Shown: piece by piece, positions 45,355 through 55,735 of the stretch
How the letters are laid out: each line of letters starts with the position of its first letter
Numbering within the stretch: the first letter of the stretch is position 1
DNA from: Mucilaginibacter arboris
Lineage (GTDB): Bacteria > Bacteroidota > Bacteroidia > Sphingobacteriales > Sphingobacteriaceae
Assembly (NCBI RefSeq): GCF_009754915.1
Contig: NZ_WPIK01000004.1
Span: 1 to 64,000 of the forward strand
Reading direction: 5' to 3'
Length of the DNA stretch: 64,000 nt
Made by a program: the position numbers and the translations under genes
The notes under the pieces: generated by a model
Seen by the model: the letters and a program-made list of their open reading frames with translations, nothing else
What the model was told of the DNA's origin: nothing
Databases searched by the model: none

Positions 45355-48300
45355 TTGAAAAAATACGGACGCTTATTTCTTAAGATTGTACTTTGGCTTA
45401 TTGTGGGTGTTATTGCTCTGGTACTGCTTGTTGTTGTGTTGATACAGGTACCGGCAGTACAAAATTTTGCTAAGGACAAAGCGGTTAGCTTTTTAGAAGG
45501 AAAGATACATACACCTGTTAGGATTGGCCATATCTCTTTAGCCTTGCCCAAACTGCTCGTGCTGAACGATGTTTACTTTGAAGACCAGAAAAAAGACACT
45601 TTATTAGCAGGCGAAAAATTAAAGGTTGATATCAGTTTGCTGAAGTTACTGGATAACCAGGTGGAGATAAACGAGATAAACCTGCAGGGCATTACTTCGC
45701 ACATCAATCGTACTTTGCCAGACAGCGCTTTTAACTTTACTTATATTATTAAGGCTTTTGCCAGCGGGCAGAAAAAAGAGCCGAAGCCCAATGATACGGC
45801 TTCGATGAAATTTTCGATCAGTAAAATTATCCTCGATCGTATCAACATTAAATACAACGATGCCGTTTCTGGTAACGATGTTGCTTTTAATTTAGGGCAT
45901 TTTGATACCAATATCAAAGATTTTGACCTGGATAAGATGAAGTTCACTGTTCCGAAGATCACCCTTTCGGATGTGAATGCAAAAGTTATCCAGCACCAGG
46001 TTGCGGCCGCAGCAACCGCAGCGGCAACAGATACGGCATCTTCAAAACCGTTAAACTACGATTTGAAATTGGGGACGCTCGATTTATCAAAAATTAAAGT
46101 TGATTATCAGAATGAAGTGAATGCCCTGAAAACGAAGGTGGACCTGGGCAAGTTTCTGGTAGAACTGGATAGCATCGACCTAAAAAATCAGCGGGTGGTA
46201 ATCAAGAACATAGAGTTAAACAACACCATAGCTGCTTTAGCAACCGGAAGGCCCGCCACAGCAGCCGACGTAAAAACTACGGTAAAAGAAGCAGCGAAAA
46301 AAGCGGTTGACAAAGATACGACACAAAAATCTCCTGTGGAGGAAAAAGGCTGGACAGTAAAACTAAATAAAGTTGCCTTTGCCAATAATGATATCCAGTT
46401 TGATAACAATGCCAGTAAACGGATCCCTCGTGGCATTGATTTTATGCACTTAGGCATTAAGGGTTTAACAGTTGATGCTGATGATATTTACTATAGTCCA
46501 ACTACGATCTCCGGCAAGATCAACCAGTTTAGTTTTAGCGAGCGGAGCGGCGTGCAAATAAAACAGTTCCATGCACAATTTTTATATGGACAAAAAGAGT
46601 CTTTTATGAAAGACCTTTTGTTAGAAACACCAAATACTATCCTTAGAAATTATATCGATGTAAAATATTCTTCTATTGCCTCGATCAGTAAAAACCTGGG
46701 GGAATTACAGTTAAATGCAAACTTAGTTAATAGTAAGCTTGCATTTAAAGATGTATTAAATTTTGTTCCCTCCCTATCTGCAACACCCCCATTTAAAGGA
46801 AATGCAAATGGCGTTTTAAACATAAATGGAAAAGTTACCGGAAAAGTAAACGACCTAACTATCCAAAATTTGAACGTTACCGGGTTAGGGCAAACCAAAA
46901 TAAGTGCTTCCGCGCATCTAAAAGGTCTGCCTGATGTTAATAAAGCTTATTTCGATCTTAATATTAAAGATTTTAGTACTACAGGAAGTGATATTGCCCG
47001 TCTGGCCCCGGCTGGTTCAATCCCGTCCAGCATCCGTATTCCGGAATCATTGGGTTTAAAAGGCACTTTTAAAGGAAGCATCAAAAACTTTAACACCAAT
47101 ATGGCGCTTCGTTCCAGCTATGGCAGCATTACGGCAATTGCAGGAATGAAGAGCGGCAGCAAAAAAGGCAGCGAAGTTTACTCTGCAGATATTAAAATGA
47201 ATAATTTTAATGTCGGGCGCTTAATTAAACAGGAGAAAACAGTTGGGCGGTTAACCTTTAATGCAAAAGTAAACGGCTCCGGAACGAGCGTAAAAAATGC
47301 AAATGCACAGATACAGGCTGATTTGATCAGGGCCGATGTTAAAGGTTATGTTTACCGGAACCTGGTATTGAAAGGAACTGCCCGAAATGGCGTGATCAAT
47401 ACAACAGCAAGGATGAAGGACCCGAACATTAATTTTGCTTTGGATGCGAAAGTAAACATGGCAAATAAATATCCCGCCATCAACGCTACACTCAATTTAG
47501 ATAGTATTAACCTGGAAAGGCTGCACTTTGCAAGTAGCGAGCTTCGTTTACATGGTAAAATTGTGGCTAATATACCTACAGCTGATCCTGATTACCTGAA
47601 TGGAACTGTTCAGATCACAGATTTATTAATTGTACAAAAAGCCCAAAGGATCCAGATGGATTCTATTAGCATTGCCTCTACTGCAACTGCAACTAACTCA
47701 ACCTTAAATATTAAGTCGTCCATTCTGACTGCCAGCATGGCTGGGCAGTATAAACTAACCGAAGTTGGCACCGCGCTACAGGCTACTATTAATAAATATT
47801 ATAATACAGGATCGGCAGGGACCAAAATGAAGTATTCTCCTCAAAACTTTACTTTCCAGGCAACTATTGTTAAAACACCTTTACTAACACAATTTGCACC
47901 GGATTTAAAACGATTGGACCCAATTGTATTAAACGGACATTTTAATAGTGATGCAGGAGATTTAGTTGTAAACGGATCTGTCCCTAACACTGTTTATGGC
48001 ACCAATCAGATCAGCAACCTTAAACTTGCTGTTAATACCGGCAACAATGCTTTAAACTATAATTTTACGGTTGATAAAATTGCTACATCTTCTATTCAAC
48101 TGCTCAATACCAGTATCAGCGGAAGTGCCCAGAATAACAACCTAAATTTAAACGTTAGTGTAAAAGATAAAAACAAGAAAGAGCAGTACCGCATTGCTGG
48201 AGTGCTTAAGGCATTAACGAACCAGTTCGAATTTAGCTTGCTTCAAAACGGGTTAGTGCTTGATTATACGCCCTGGACAGTCGCTGCCAATAATGCGCTG

Positions 48301-50439
48301 CAGTTTGGATCGAAAGGTATTCTTGCCAGAGATTTTAATATTTCCAGCAATAACCAAACGCTGGGGATCAATACAACAAGCGGACACGTAAACGGCCCAT
48401 TAGCGGTTACTTTCCAAAACTTTAAAATTGAAACGCTAACGCATATTGCCGAAAAGGACTCTTTAAAAGTTGGCGGAACAATAAACGGAAATGCAATGGT
48501 GAGCAATTTCGCCGCAAGTCCGGTTTTCACCTCTGACCTTACCGTTAAAGATTTCAACTTTCAAACGGATACTTTAGGTGACATTGCTATTAAAGTAAAT
48601 AACCAGCAGGCCAATACTTTTGCTGCTAATGTAGATATTACCGGAAAAGGAAACGAAGTAAAGCTGAATGGCTTATATCATACCAACCAGCCGGATAATA
48701 GCCTTGACCTCAATTTAAATATCGTAAAGTTAAACATGAAGAGTATTGAAGGCTTTACTTTAGGCAGTTTAAGGAATACAACTGGTGATTTAACTGGACA
48801 GATAAAGATTGCCGGATCGCCATCTGCACCTAATATAAATGGCGATATCAACTTTAATAAAGTAGGTTTTAATGTTTCCATGTTGAACTCTTACTTCCGT
48901 TTAGATAATGAGAAAATTAGTTTTAACCATGATGGAATCGCCTTTAACGATTTTTCTGTAGTTGATTCTGCCGGAAATAAAGCAACTATAAACGGAGCAG
49001 TTTACACAAAGACTTTTACTGATTTTAAGTTTGCGTTGGATGTTAATGCCAACAATTTTCGGGCAATTAATTCAACCAGGGAAAATAACAAGCTTTATTA
49101 TGGAAAATTGTACCTTAATACACGCTTAAGGATCCGTGGCGACATGGACAAACCGATTGTTGATGGCAGTTTGGCCATTAATGACAAAACTGACTTAACT
49201 ATAGTTTTGCCGCAGAGCGACCCAGGAATAGAAGACCGTCAGGGCGTGGTAGAATTTGTAAATAATAACGCACCTAAATTAGATTCTATATTATTGGCGA
49301 AACAGCGCGATTCTATACGCAACTCTGATATTACCGGACTTGATGTTACTGCTAATATTACCATTAACAAAAACGCTAATTTTAATATTGTTATTGACGA
49401 GCGGAACGGCGATGTTGTGCACATTAGAGGAGAAGCCCAACTGAACGCAGGTGTTGACCCAAGTGGAAAAACAAACTTAACAGGTACTTATACTGTTACC
49501 GATGGTTCATACAACTTATCTTACGGTCCTGTACAACGTAATTTTACTTTTAAACGCGGCAGTACCATTACCTGGACTGGCGACCCGACAAGTGCAAATA
49601 TTGATCTTACCGCTGTATATGTAGCCAATGTGCCTCCTATTGATCTTGTTGAAGATCAATTAGGTTCTGAAACAGAGCAAACAATGTACAAGCAAAAGCT
49701 GCCTTTTAACGTAGACCTGATGTTGAAAGGTGAATTGTTAAAACCTGCTATCAGCTTTGATATTATTTTACCAGACAGCAACTATAGTGTGCAATCCGGT
49801 GTAATTAATACTGTTGATGCCAGATTAGCCCAAGTCAGGCAGGATCCTAACGAGTTAAATAAGCAAGTTCTTGGTGTGCTTGTTTTAGGGCACTTTATTG
49901 GTGATAATCCTTTGCAAAGCCAGGGCGGAAGTACCGGGATTCAAGGTTATGTTCGTAACAGTGTAAGTGGGTTGCTCTCAGATCAATTGAATAAGCTGGT
50001 CGGAAATTCTATTGCCGGTGTTGATCTCAACTTTGACCTTCAATCTGGTGAAGATTATTCTACCGGAACGGCTCAAAACAGAACAGACTTAAATGTTGCG
50101 CTTTCTAAGAAGTTTTTGAACGACAGGCTTACTGTTTCTGTTGGAAATAACTTTAATCTCGAAGGCCAAAATCAACCCGGACAAAAAGCGAGCACTATTG
50201 CCGGTAATGTTACTGTTGGTTATAAGTTGACAAAAGATGGACGCTTTGCCTTACGCGCATATAGGAGAGACGAATATATTGTAATACAAGGTCAGGTTGT
50301 AGAAACAGGAATTGGTTTCTCCTTTACGGTAGATTACAATAAGTTTAAAGAAATATTCAAATCCTCAAAAGAGTTGAAAGACATGCGCCGTCGTTTGCGC
50401 CAGGAAAAGAAGGATACGAAAGAACAAACTTCAAAATAG
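45355..50439 (+). CDS. tamB: TamB-like translocation/assembly protein
   Basis: This 1694-residue protein has an N-terminal membrane anchor (residues about 7-30) and long beta-helical AsmA/DUF490-type repeats, with a C-terminal TamB/DUF490 domain (from about 1230, including GTYTVTDGSYNLSYGPVQRNF and LGVLVLGHF). It bridges the periplasm and may move lipids or help insert outer-membrane proteins. The start is TTG: an in-frame stop lies at 45331 and there is no ATG before it. tamL follows after 4 bp. Confidence 0.9.
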   Translation: MKKYGRLFLKIVLWLIVGVIALVLLVVVLIQVPAVQNFAKDKAVSFLEGKIHTPVRIGHISLALPKLLVLNDVYFEDQKKDTLLAGEKLKVDISLLKLLDNQVEINEINLQGITSHINRTLPDSAFNFTYIIKAFASGQKKEPKPNDTASMKFSISKIILDRINIKYNDAVSGNDVAFNLGHFDTNIKDFDLDKMKFTVPKITLSDVNAKVIQHQVAAAATAAATDTASSKPLNYDLKLGTLDLSKIKVDYQNEVNALKTKVDLGKFLVELDSIDLKNQRVVIKNIELNNTIAALATGRPATAADVKTTVKEAAKKAVDKDTTQKSPVEEKGWTVKLNKVAFANNDIQFDNNASKRIPRGIDFMHLGIKGLTVDADDIYYSPTTISGKINQFSFSERSGVQIKQFHAQFLYGQKESFMKDLLLETPNTILRNYIDVKYSSIASISKNLGELQLNANLVNSKLAFKDVLNFVPSLSATPPFKGNANGVLNINGKVTGKVNDLTIQNLNVTGLGQTKISASAHLKGLPDVNKAYFDLNIKDFSTTGSDIARLAPAGSIPSSIRIPESLGLKGTFKGSIKNFNTNMALRSSYGSITAIAGMKSGSKKGSEVYSADIKMNNFNVGRLIKQEKTVGRLTFNAKVNGSGTSVKNANAQIQADLIRADVKGYVYRNLVLKGTARNGVINTTARMKDPNINFALDAKVNMANKYPAINATLNLDSINLERLHFASSELRLHGKIVANIPTADPDYLNGTVQITDLLIVQKAQRIQMDSISIASTATATNSTLNIKSSILTASMAGQYKLTEVGTALQATINKYYNTGSAGTKMKYSPQNFTFQATIVKTPLLTQFAPDLKRLDPIVLNGHFNSDAGDLVVNGSVPNTVYGTNQISNLKLAVNTGNNALNYNFTVDKIATSSIQLLNTSISGSAQNNNLNLNVSVKDKNKKEQYRIAGVLKALTNQFEFSLLQNGLVLDYTPWTVAANNALQFGSKGILARDFNISSNNQTLGINTTSGHVNGPLAVTFQNFKIETLTHIAEKDSLKVGGTINGNAMVSNFAASPVFTSDLTVKDFNFQTDTLGDIAIKVNNQQANTFAANVDITGKGNEVKLNGLYHTNQPDNSLDLNLNIVKLNMKSIEGFTLGSLRNTTGDLTGQIKIAGSPSAPNINGDINFNKVGFNVSMLNSYFRLDNEKISFNHDGIAFNDFSVVDSAGNKATINGAVYTKTFTDFKFALDVNANNFRAINSTRENNKLYYGKLYLNTRLRIRGDMDKPIVDGSLAINDKTDLTIVLPQSDPGIEDRQGVVEFVNNNAPKLDSILLAKQRDSIRNSDITGLDVTANITINKNANFNIVIDERNGDVVHIRGEAQLNAGVDPSGKTNLTGTYTVTDGSYNLSYGPVQRNFTFKRGSTITWTGDPTSANIDLTAVYVANVPPIDLVEDQLGSETEQTMYKQKLPFNVDLMLKGELLKPAISFDIILPDSNYSVQSGVINTVDARLAQVRQDPNELNKQVLGVLVLGHFIGDNPLQSQGGSTGIQGYVRNSVSGLLSDQLNKLVGNSIAGVDLNFDLQSGEDYSTGTAQNRTDLNVALSKKFLNDRLTVSVGNNFNLEGQNQPGQKASTIAGNVTVGYKLTKDGRFALRAYRRDEYIVIQGQVVETGIGFSFTVDYNKFKEIFKSSKELKDMRRRLRQEKKDTKEQTSK

Positions 50440-50443
50440 ACCA

Positions 50444-52699
50444 ATGACTAAAACTATAAGATATTTACTGTTTTTTACCGTTTTTTTAGCTAACTGCAGC
50501 AATACCAAATATCTGACTAACGGACAAACCCTTTATGTAGGTGGCAAAGTAAATATTGTTAATAAAGACATCAAGAAAAACGATAAAAAAGCTTTAAGCG
50601 AAGAGCTTGTAGGGTTATTGAGGCCAAAACCAAATGGTACGATATTAGGTTTGCGCCCCAAGTTATACATTTACAATATCACAAAAACCACCAAGAAGAA
50701 AGGATTAAAGCACTACCTGAACACAAAGTTTGGAGAACCGCCTGTTTTGGCAAGTGCAGTTGATTTAACCAAAAACAGCAGTATTTTACAAAACAGGCTG
50801 CAAAATGAAGGCTATTTCCAAGCTCAGGTTACCGGTGATACAGTTACAAAAAGTAAAAAAACCACAGCGATATATACCGCAAACACAGGTCCGGGATACA
50901 CGATTAGAAAATTAATGTTTCCAACCGGAAAAGACAATTTAGATACTGCAATTGCTGGCACTGCAAAACAAAGTTTATTAAAAGTTGGCGACAAATATAA
51001 TCTTGATGTGATCAAATCGGAACGTGACAGGATTGACGCGAACTTAAAAGAAAAAGGGTTTTATTATTTTTCTGGCGATGACTTAATTGCCCGTGTTGAT
51101 AGTACTGACATTGGCAATCATCAGGTTGATATGTCTATAGTTGTAAAAGATAAAACTGCCAATAAAGCCAGAAATATCTACAGGATGAACAACATTTACG
51201 TTTATCCTAATTATTCTTTAAGGGATACTTCTTTGATGTTGGATAGTGCCGTTAAGTACAATAACTATTATGTGATCCAAAAGAGAAAAACAATTAAACC
51301 ATTTGTTTTTAAGAATACGGTTCAATTACAGCCAGGTAATGTGTATAACCGCACCGATCATAATAAATCACTCAACCGGTTTATCAACCTCGGTCCTTTT
51401 AAATATGTAAAAAACAGGTTTGAAAATGTTTCCACTGATTCGTCCAAACTCAATGTTTTTTACTTCTTAACGCAATATCCGCGAAAGTCGCTTTCATTTG
51501 ATGTTTTAGGCCGAACAACTTCTGCCAATTATAATGGCGCACAGCTCAACTTAAACTTTCGTAACCGCAATACATTTAAAGGAGCGGAGCTTTTAACGGT
51601 TACCGTATTTGGAAGTACCGATGCTCAGGTTTCCGGGCAGTTTGGTGGCGGGCATCCGCTAACTCAGCTTGGTTTACAAACCACGCTGTCCTGGCCTCGT
51701 TTTATCAGTCCATTTAAGATAAAAAGCGACAATGCTTTTATACCACGTACCAATTTTTCTTTGGGCTATTCTATTGTTAACCGGACAGGGCTATATAATC
51801 TTAATTCTTTCAACGGCTCCTTTGGATACCAATGGAAACAGGACATTCATAAAACGCATGAGCTTAACCTATTAGCCGTTACCTATGTAAAACCATCAAA
51901 AGTTGATACTGCTTATACCAACAGCATTATAGTTACAGGTAATCCTGCTCTAAAACACGTCATCGATCCTCAATTTACCTTCGGTCCATCTTACAGCTAT
52001 ACTTACACCAATACAACCGAAACCTACCGCACTAACACAATTTACTACAGCAGCCGTATTAGTGAATCTGGGATTTTAGTCGGACTATTTACCGGTGCAG
52101 ATACTTTAGCCGGAAAATCAAAAACGATATTTAATACTCCTTTTAATCAGTATATTAAATTGGAGAATGAATTCAGGTTTTTTCATAAAGTAAGTAGCAC
52201 AAGTCAAATTGCTGCACGCATAATTGCCAGCGCAGGTTTACCTTATGGCAACTCTACAATTTTACCTTACAGCCAGCAGTTCTTTATTGGAGGGCCAAAC
52301 AGTTTACGTGGTTTCAGGGCAAGATCTATTGGTCCGGGATCGGTTAACCCTACACAATATGGAACTACGGGTGGCTTTTTGGCAGATCAGTCTGGTGATA
52401 TAAAACTGGAGGGCAGCGTAGAATATCGTCCAAAATTATTCAGCATTGTTTACGGTGCCTTGTTTGCTGATGCGGGCAACGTTTGGAATGCAAAACCACA
52501 TCAAGCAGGCGGAACATTCGGAAAAGACTTTTTAAATCAAATGGCAGCGGATGTTGGTTTTGGTTTACGGTTTGATGTAACGGTATTGGTATTACGAACT
52601 GATTTAGGTTTTCCGATATTACAGCCTTATACTTCTACCGCAAATAATTTAAATAATAACAAGCCTGTTTTTAACTTAGCCATTGGATATCCGTTCTAA
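50444..52699 (+). CDS. tamL: TamL: lipidated Omp85-family outer membrane protein
   Basis: This 751-residue BamA/TamA-family protein has a lipobox (VFLANC, C18) instead of a plain signal peptide, the feature of Bacteroidota TamL. POTRA-like segments occupy about residues 25-350 (NEGYFQAQVTGDTV), then a 16-strand barrel with GGPNSLRGFRARSIGPG, the L6 loop motif. It forms an operon with tamB and presumably a trans-envelope complex. Confidence 0.92.
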   Translation: MTKTIRYLLFFTVFLANCSNTKYLTNGQTLYVGGKVNIVNKDIKKNDKKALSEELVGLLRPKPNGTILGLRPKLYIYNITKTTKKKGLKHYLNTKFGEPPVLASAVDLTKNSSILQNRLQNEGYFQAQVTGDTVTKSKKTTAIYTANTGPGYTIRKLMFPTGKDNLDTAIAGTAKQSLLKVGDKYNLDVIKSERDRIDANLKEKGFYYFSGDDLIARVDSTDIGNHQVDMSIVVKDKTANKARNIYRMNNIYVYPNYSLRDTSLMLDSAVKYNNYYVIQKRKTIKPFVFKNTVQLQPGNVYNRTDHNKSLNRFINLGPFKYVKNRFENVSTDSSKLNVFYFLTQYPRKSLSFDVLGRTTSANYNGAQLNLNFRNRNTFKGAELLTVTVFGSTDAQVSGQFGGGHPLTQLGLQTTLSWPRFISPFKIKSDNAFIPRTNFSLGYSIVNRTGLYNLNSFNGSFGYQWKQDIHKTHELNLLAVTYVKPSKVDTAYTNSIIVTGNPALKHVIDPQFTFGPSYSYTYTNTTETYRTNTIYYSSRISESGILVGLFTGADTLAGKSKTIFNTPFNQYIKLENEFRFFHKVSSTSQIAARIIASAGLPYGNSTILPYSQQFFIGGPNSLRGFRARSIGPGSVNPTQYGTTGGFLADQSGDIKLEGSVEYRPKLFSIVYGALFADAGNVWNAKPHQAGGTFGKDFLNQMAADVGFGLRFDVTVLVLRTDLGFPILQPYTSTANNLNNNKPVFNLAIGYPF

Positions 52700-52718
52700 A
52701 AACAAATTTTACCCGCAT

Positions 52719-52758
52719 AAAAAAAGCATGGCTACAATATTGTAGCCATGCTTTTTTT
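52719..52758. terminator. Perfect 40-bp palindromic bidirectional terminator
   Basis: Two 20-nt arms (AAAAAAAGCATGGCTACAAT and its complement) meet without spacer and end in A/T runs on both sides, between convergent tamL and the barrel gene. Confidence 0.92.
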
Positions 52759-52762
52759 TATA

Positions 52763-52774
52763 ATGCTTCTTTTA
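52763..52774 (-). repeat. 12-mer next to the tamL terminator
   Basis: Exact copy 4 bp from the palindrome, just before the stop of the barrel gene at 52779. Confidence 0.95.
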
Positions 52775-52778
52775 TCGG

Positions 52779-53342
52779 CTATAATTTGAAGCCGTAAGCT
52801 AAACGCAAACCAATAATACCGTAGTTGCTATGGTTTCCAGAAAAGTTTTCGTAACGTAAACCTAAATCTAAACCTTTGTTACCTGCATAACCAATTCCTG
52901 GTGATAAGATCAGTTTAGTTTCCTGTGCATGGTTCAATTCAAATCCGGCACCAGCTTCTGCACTTAAATAAAAGTTTTGTGCGAAGAAAGATTTAATACC
53001 AGCTTTAACCGGAATCATGTTTAAATCATTTGCATAAACACCTTTATCTGTGTACTGAACCTGACCATCTTTAGCAAAAAAGTGATAATAACCAGGCGTT
53101 AAGGTTAAGGAAATGTTGCTGGCCAAATCGTATTGTAAACGTGCCGTTCCGCCCAATTCAAAATTAGAGAAGTTTTTGGTTGCGTAACCACCTTCTAAAC
53201 CTAACCCTAAACGAAAAACATTTTTAGAATCTTTTGCTGCTTTCTTTTTATTGATTGTTTGTGCTTGTGATTGACTTCCTGTAATCAGAATAATCATTGC
53301 TGCTGCTGCAGCGATACATTTAGTTGCTGTTTTTAATATCAT
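52779..53342 (-). CDS. Small outer-membrane beta-barrel protein
   Basis: This 187-residue protein has a signal peptide ending near SQAQ and strand pattern FRLGLGLEGGYATKNF, FYLSAEAGAGFELNH and GIIGLRLAYGFKL at the C terminus, fitting an 8-stranded barrel of the OmpW/outer-membrane-beta-barrel type. The function is unknown. Confidence 0.7.
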   Translation of the reverse strand: MILKTATKCIAAAAAMIILITGSQSQAQTINKKKAAKDSKNVFRLGLGLEGGYATKNFSNFELGGTARLQYDLASNISLTLTPGYYHFFAKDGQVQYTDKGVYANDLNMIPVKAGIKSFFAQNFYLSAEAGAGFELNHAQETKLILSPGIGYAGNKGLDLGLRYENFSGNHSNYGIIGLRLAYGFKL

Positions 53343-53499
53343 ATTTTATAAATTTAGTAAGCAGATTATTAAATAATCCGGTCAGGTTTTAACAAATAGC
53401 TTGCCATGGATTATCTTTTTGATATTAAATACAGTAATTCATTGTAATAAAAACAGTTATAAGTCTATTTTTATTGACAAATTGACAGTAACAGTAAAT

Positions 53500-53537
53500 A
53501 AAAAGACCGGAAATGATTTCATCATCCCGGTCTTTTT
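53500..53537 (-). terminator. Terminator after the phosphohexomutase
   Basis: The stem AAAAAGACCGG (53500-53510) / CCGGTCTTTTT (53527-53537) with a 16-nt loop has T-runs on both sides and lies about 50 bp after the gene. Confidence 0.88.
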
Positions 53538-53590
53538 AAAATTTCACAACCGCCTTTTATGCTGTTGAAGTTTTAACAGAAGCAAAAAAT

Positions 53591-55327
53591 TTATACGTTC
53601 AAATCTTTCATGATCGTATCAATTTTATTTTCCAACTGCTGGTCGGCTTGCCGGTAAGCTTCTTTACTTTCCAACGGGCCGTTAACACTGCAATAAAATT
53701 TGATCTTAGGTTCTGTGCCGGAAGGCCGGGCAGAAATAATGCTGCCATCTTCAGTTATAAATTGTAAAACATCCGACTTTGGAAAATCAAGTTTAGAAGT
53801 TTTTCCGGAATTCAGATCAGTTTCAATTCCTTTTTCATAATCCTTTAAAACCACCACTTTAGATCCGCCTAATGTTGTTGGCGGGGTTGTACGGAATTTC
53901 TCGATCATGGCCTTAATTTCCTCGGCACCGCTTTTTCCTTTTTTGGTGATGGAAATGAGTTTTTCTTTGTACAAACCATATTGCAAGTACATTTCTACCA
54001 GCGCCTCATACAAACTACTTCCTTTATCCTTGTAAAACGCAGTCATTTCAGCAATAAATGCAGAAGAAACTACCGCATCTTTATCCCGAGAAAACTCACC
54101 AATCAAATAACCATAACTTTCTTCTCCTCCGCCAATAAAAGTTTCTTTTCCAAGCAGTTCTGTAATTAATTGGCCGATGTATTTAAAGCCGGTTAAAGTA
54201 TTGTAGCAATTGATGTTTTTAGAAGCGGCAATTTTATCAATGAGGTAAGTAGTTACTACTGTTTTTACCACATATTCTTTGCCGGTTAGTTTTCCGCTTT
54301 CTTCCCAGGCTGTCATCAAATAATTAAGCAACAAGCTTCCGGTTTGGTTGCCATTCATTAAAATCCATTCGTTCTGATCGTTTTTTATAGCAATACCAAC
54401 ACGGTCGGCATCCGGGTCTGTCGCTAAAACCAGATCAGCATCTGTTTCTTTTGCTTTTTTCAAAGCTAAAGTAAGCGCTTCTTTTTCTTCTGGATTTGGA
54501 TAAACTACTGTTGGAAAATTGCCATCCGGAGTAGCTTGTTCATCAACCAAAATCACGTTTTCAAAACCAAATTCGGCCAACGCTTTTGGAACTAAAGTAA
54601 TCCCAGTTCCGTGAATAGGAGAATAAACTATTTTAAGGTTTTTCTGATGCTGAATAGCTTCTTTAGAAACCGATAAACTCAAAATATCTTTCAAATATTT
54701 TTCGTCTATTTCTTCGCCAATCAGTTCCACGTTTTCTTCAACACGGGTAAATTTTACTTCATCAATATTTTTTATGGCTGATACTTCATTCATCACTTCC
54801 GTATCCGCAGGAGAAACAAACTGGCCGCCATCGTCGCCATAAGCCTTGTAACCGTTATATTCTTTTGGATTATGGGAAGCAGTAAGCATTACGCCGCTTT
54901 TACAGCCTAACTGCCGAATGGCATAAGAAAGCTCGGGCGTTGGCCGCAAAGCTTTAAAAAAGTAAACATGAATGCCGTTTGCAGAAAAAACATCGGCAGC
55001 AGTTTTAGCAAAAAAGTCGGAATTATTGCGGCTGTCATGTGCAATAGCAACTTTAATCTGTTCGTTCGGGTAGGCTTTTTTCAGGTAATTACTTAACCCC
55101 TGCGTGGCCGTACCGATGGTATATTTATTAACCCGGTTAGAGCCTGGCCCCATGATGCCGCGCAAACCGCCGGTACCAAATTCGAGATCGCGGTAAAAAG
55201 CATCTGTTAGATCGTTGTAAGCTTTATCGTCCAGTAATTGCTGGATCTGCTTCTTCGTGTTTCCATCATAGCTTCCCTGAAGCCATTGGTTAATTTTCTC
55301 CTGAACAGCAGGTTCTAATTCTTGCAT
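53591..55327 (-). CDS. Phospho-sugar mutase (PGM/PMM family)
   Basis: This 578-residue alpha-D-phosphohexomutase has the phosphoserine loop TASHNPKEYNGYK (S151), metal loop DPDADRVGIAI, sugar loop GGEESYGYL and phosphate loop RPSGTEPKIKFY. It interconverts 1- and 6-phosphates of glucose or mannose. The length matches PgcA-type phosphoglucomutases. No sugar-nucleotide genes are adjacent. Confidence 0.93.
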   Translation of the reverse strand: MQELEPAVQEKINQWLQGSYDGNTKKQIQQLLDDKAYNDLTDAFYRDLEFGTGGLRGIMGPGSNRVNKYTIGTATQGLSNYLKKAYPNEQIKVAIAHDSRNNSDFFAKTAADVFSANGIHVYFFKALRPTPELSYAIRQLGCKSGVMLTASHNPKEYNGYKAYGDDGGQFVSPADTEVMNEVSAIKNIDEVKFTRVEENVELIGEEIDEKYLKDILSLSVSKEAIQHQKNLKIVYSPIHGTGITLVPKALAEFGFENVILVDEQATPDGNFPTVVYPNPEEKEALTLALKKAKETDADLVLATDPDADRVGIAIKNDQNEWILMNGNQTGSLLLNYLMTAWEESGKLTGKEYVVKTVVTTYLIDKIAASKNINCYNTLTGFKYIGQLITELLGKETFIGGGEESYGYLIGEFSRDKDAVVSSAFIAEMTAFYKDKGSSLYEALVEMYLQYGLYKEKLISITKKGKSGAEEIKAMIEKFRTTPPTTLGGSKVVVLKDYEKGIETDLNSGKTSKLDFPKSDVLQFITEDGSIISARPSGTEPKIKFYCSVNGPLESKEAYRQADQQLENKIDTIMKDLNV

Positions 55328-55735
55328 AGCAATATAATATTGGTTTGTGGGTTAAAGTTATAAATCTTGTTTGTAATAAACAGGAATAGAAAATGTTATG
55401 TTTTAAAGAGAAATTTTTAATAGCCGTGATGATTTTATGCCGGTAAAAGAAGCATGGCTGATAAAAATTGCAGTGTGGCCTTATATTTGGCCCAAAAGAT
55501 TTATATGACAGGACCTGCAATTGCACAAGTTAAAAAAACAAACTGTTTTTAACAATGTATTAGTTTTGAAACCTGATGTTTAAAATTAACGTATTATTAA
55601 TACGGTTGTCTAAATATCCGTATTTGAATTATAAAGTTTAGTAAAACCAAACTTATTAAACTTATTAGCCCAAGCTTAATCTATAATATAGATGCGTGTA
55701 AATTTTTTATCGATAAAAACAGTATCCCTAGTATT
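55328..55735. other. 408-bp intergenic region with one 12-mer
   Basis: No reading frame here is credible. It is AT-rich, holds the exact 12-mer at 55444-55455 and the variant TAAAAACAGTAT at 55714-55725, just upstream of the GH2 gene, and presumably the two divergent promoters. Confidence 0.6.
55444..55455 (+). repeat. 12-mer upstream of the phosphohexomutase
   Basis: Exact copy in the form GCCGGTAAAAGAAGCATGG. Confidence 0.95.

Noticed and set aside
45276-45551. 91-codon minus-strand frame at the tamB start
   Set aside because: It overlaps the tamB N-terminal membrane segment and is a reverse-strand shadow.
55290-55526. A 78-codon minus-strand frame upstream of the phosphohexomutase
   Set aside because: It overlaps the 5' end of that gene, runs over a repeat copy, and its translation has no protein-like pattern.
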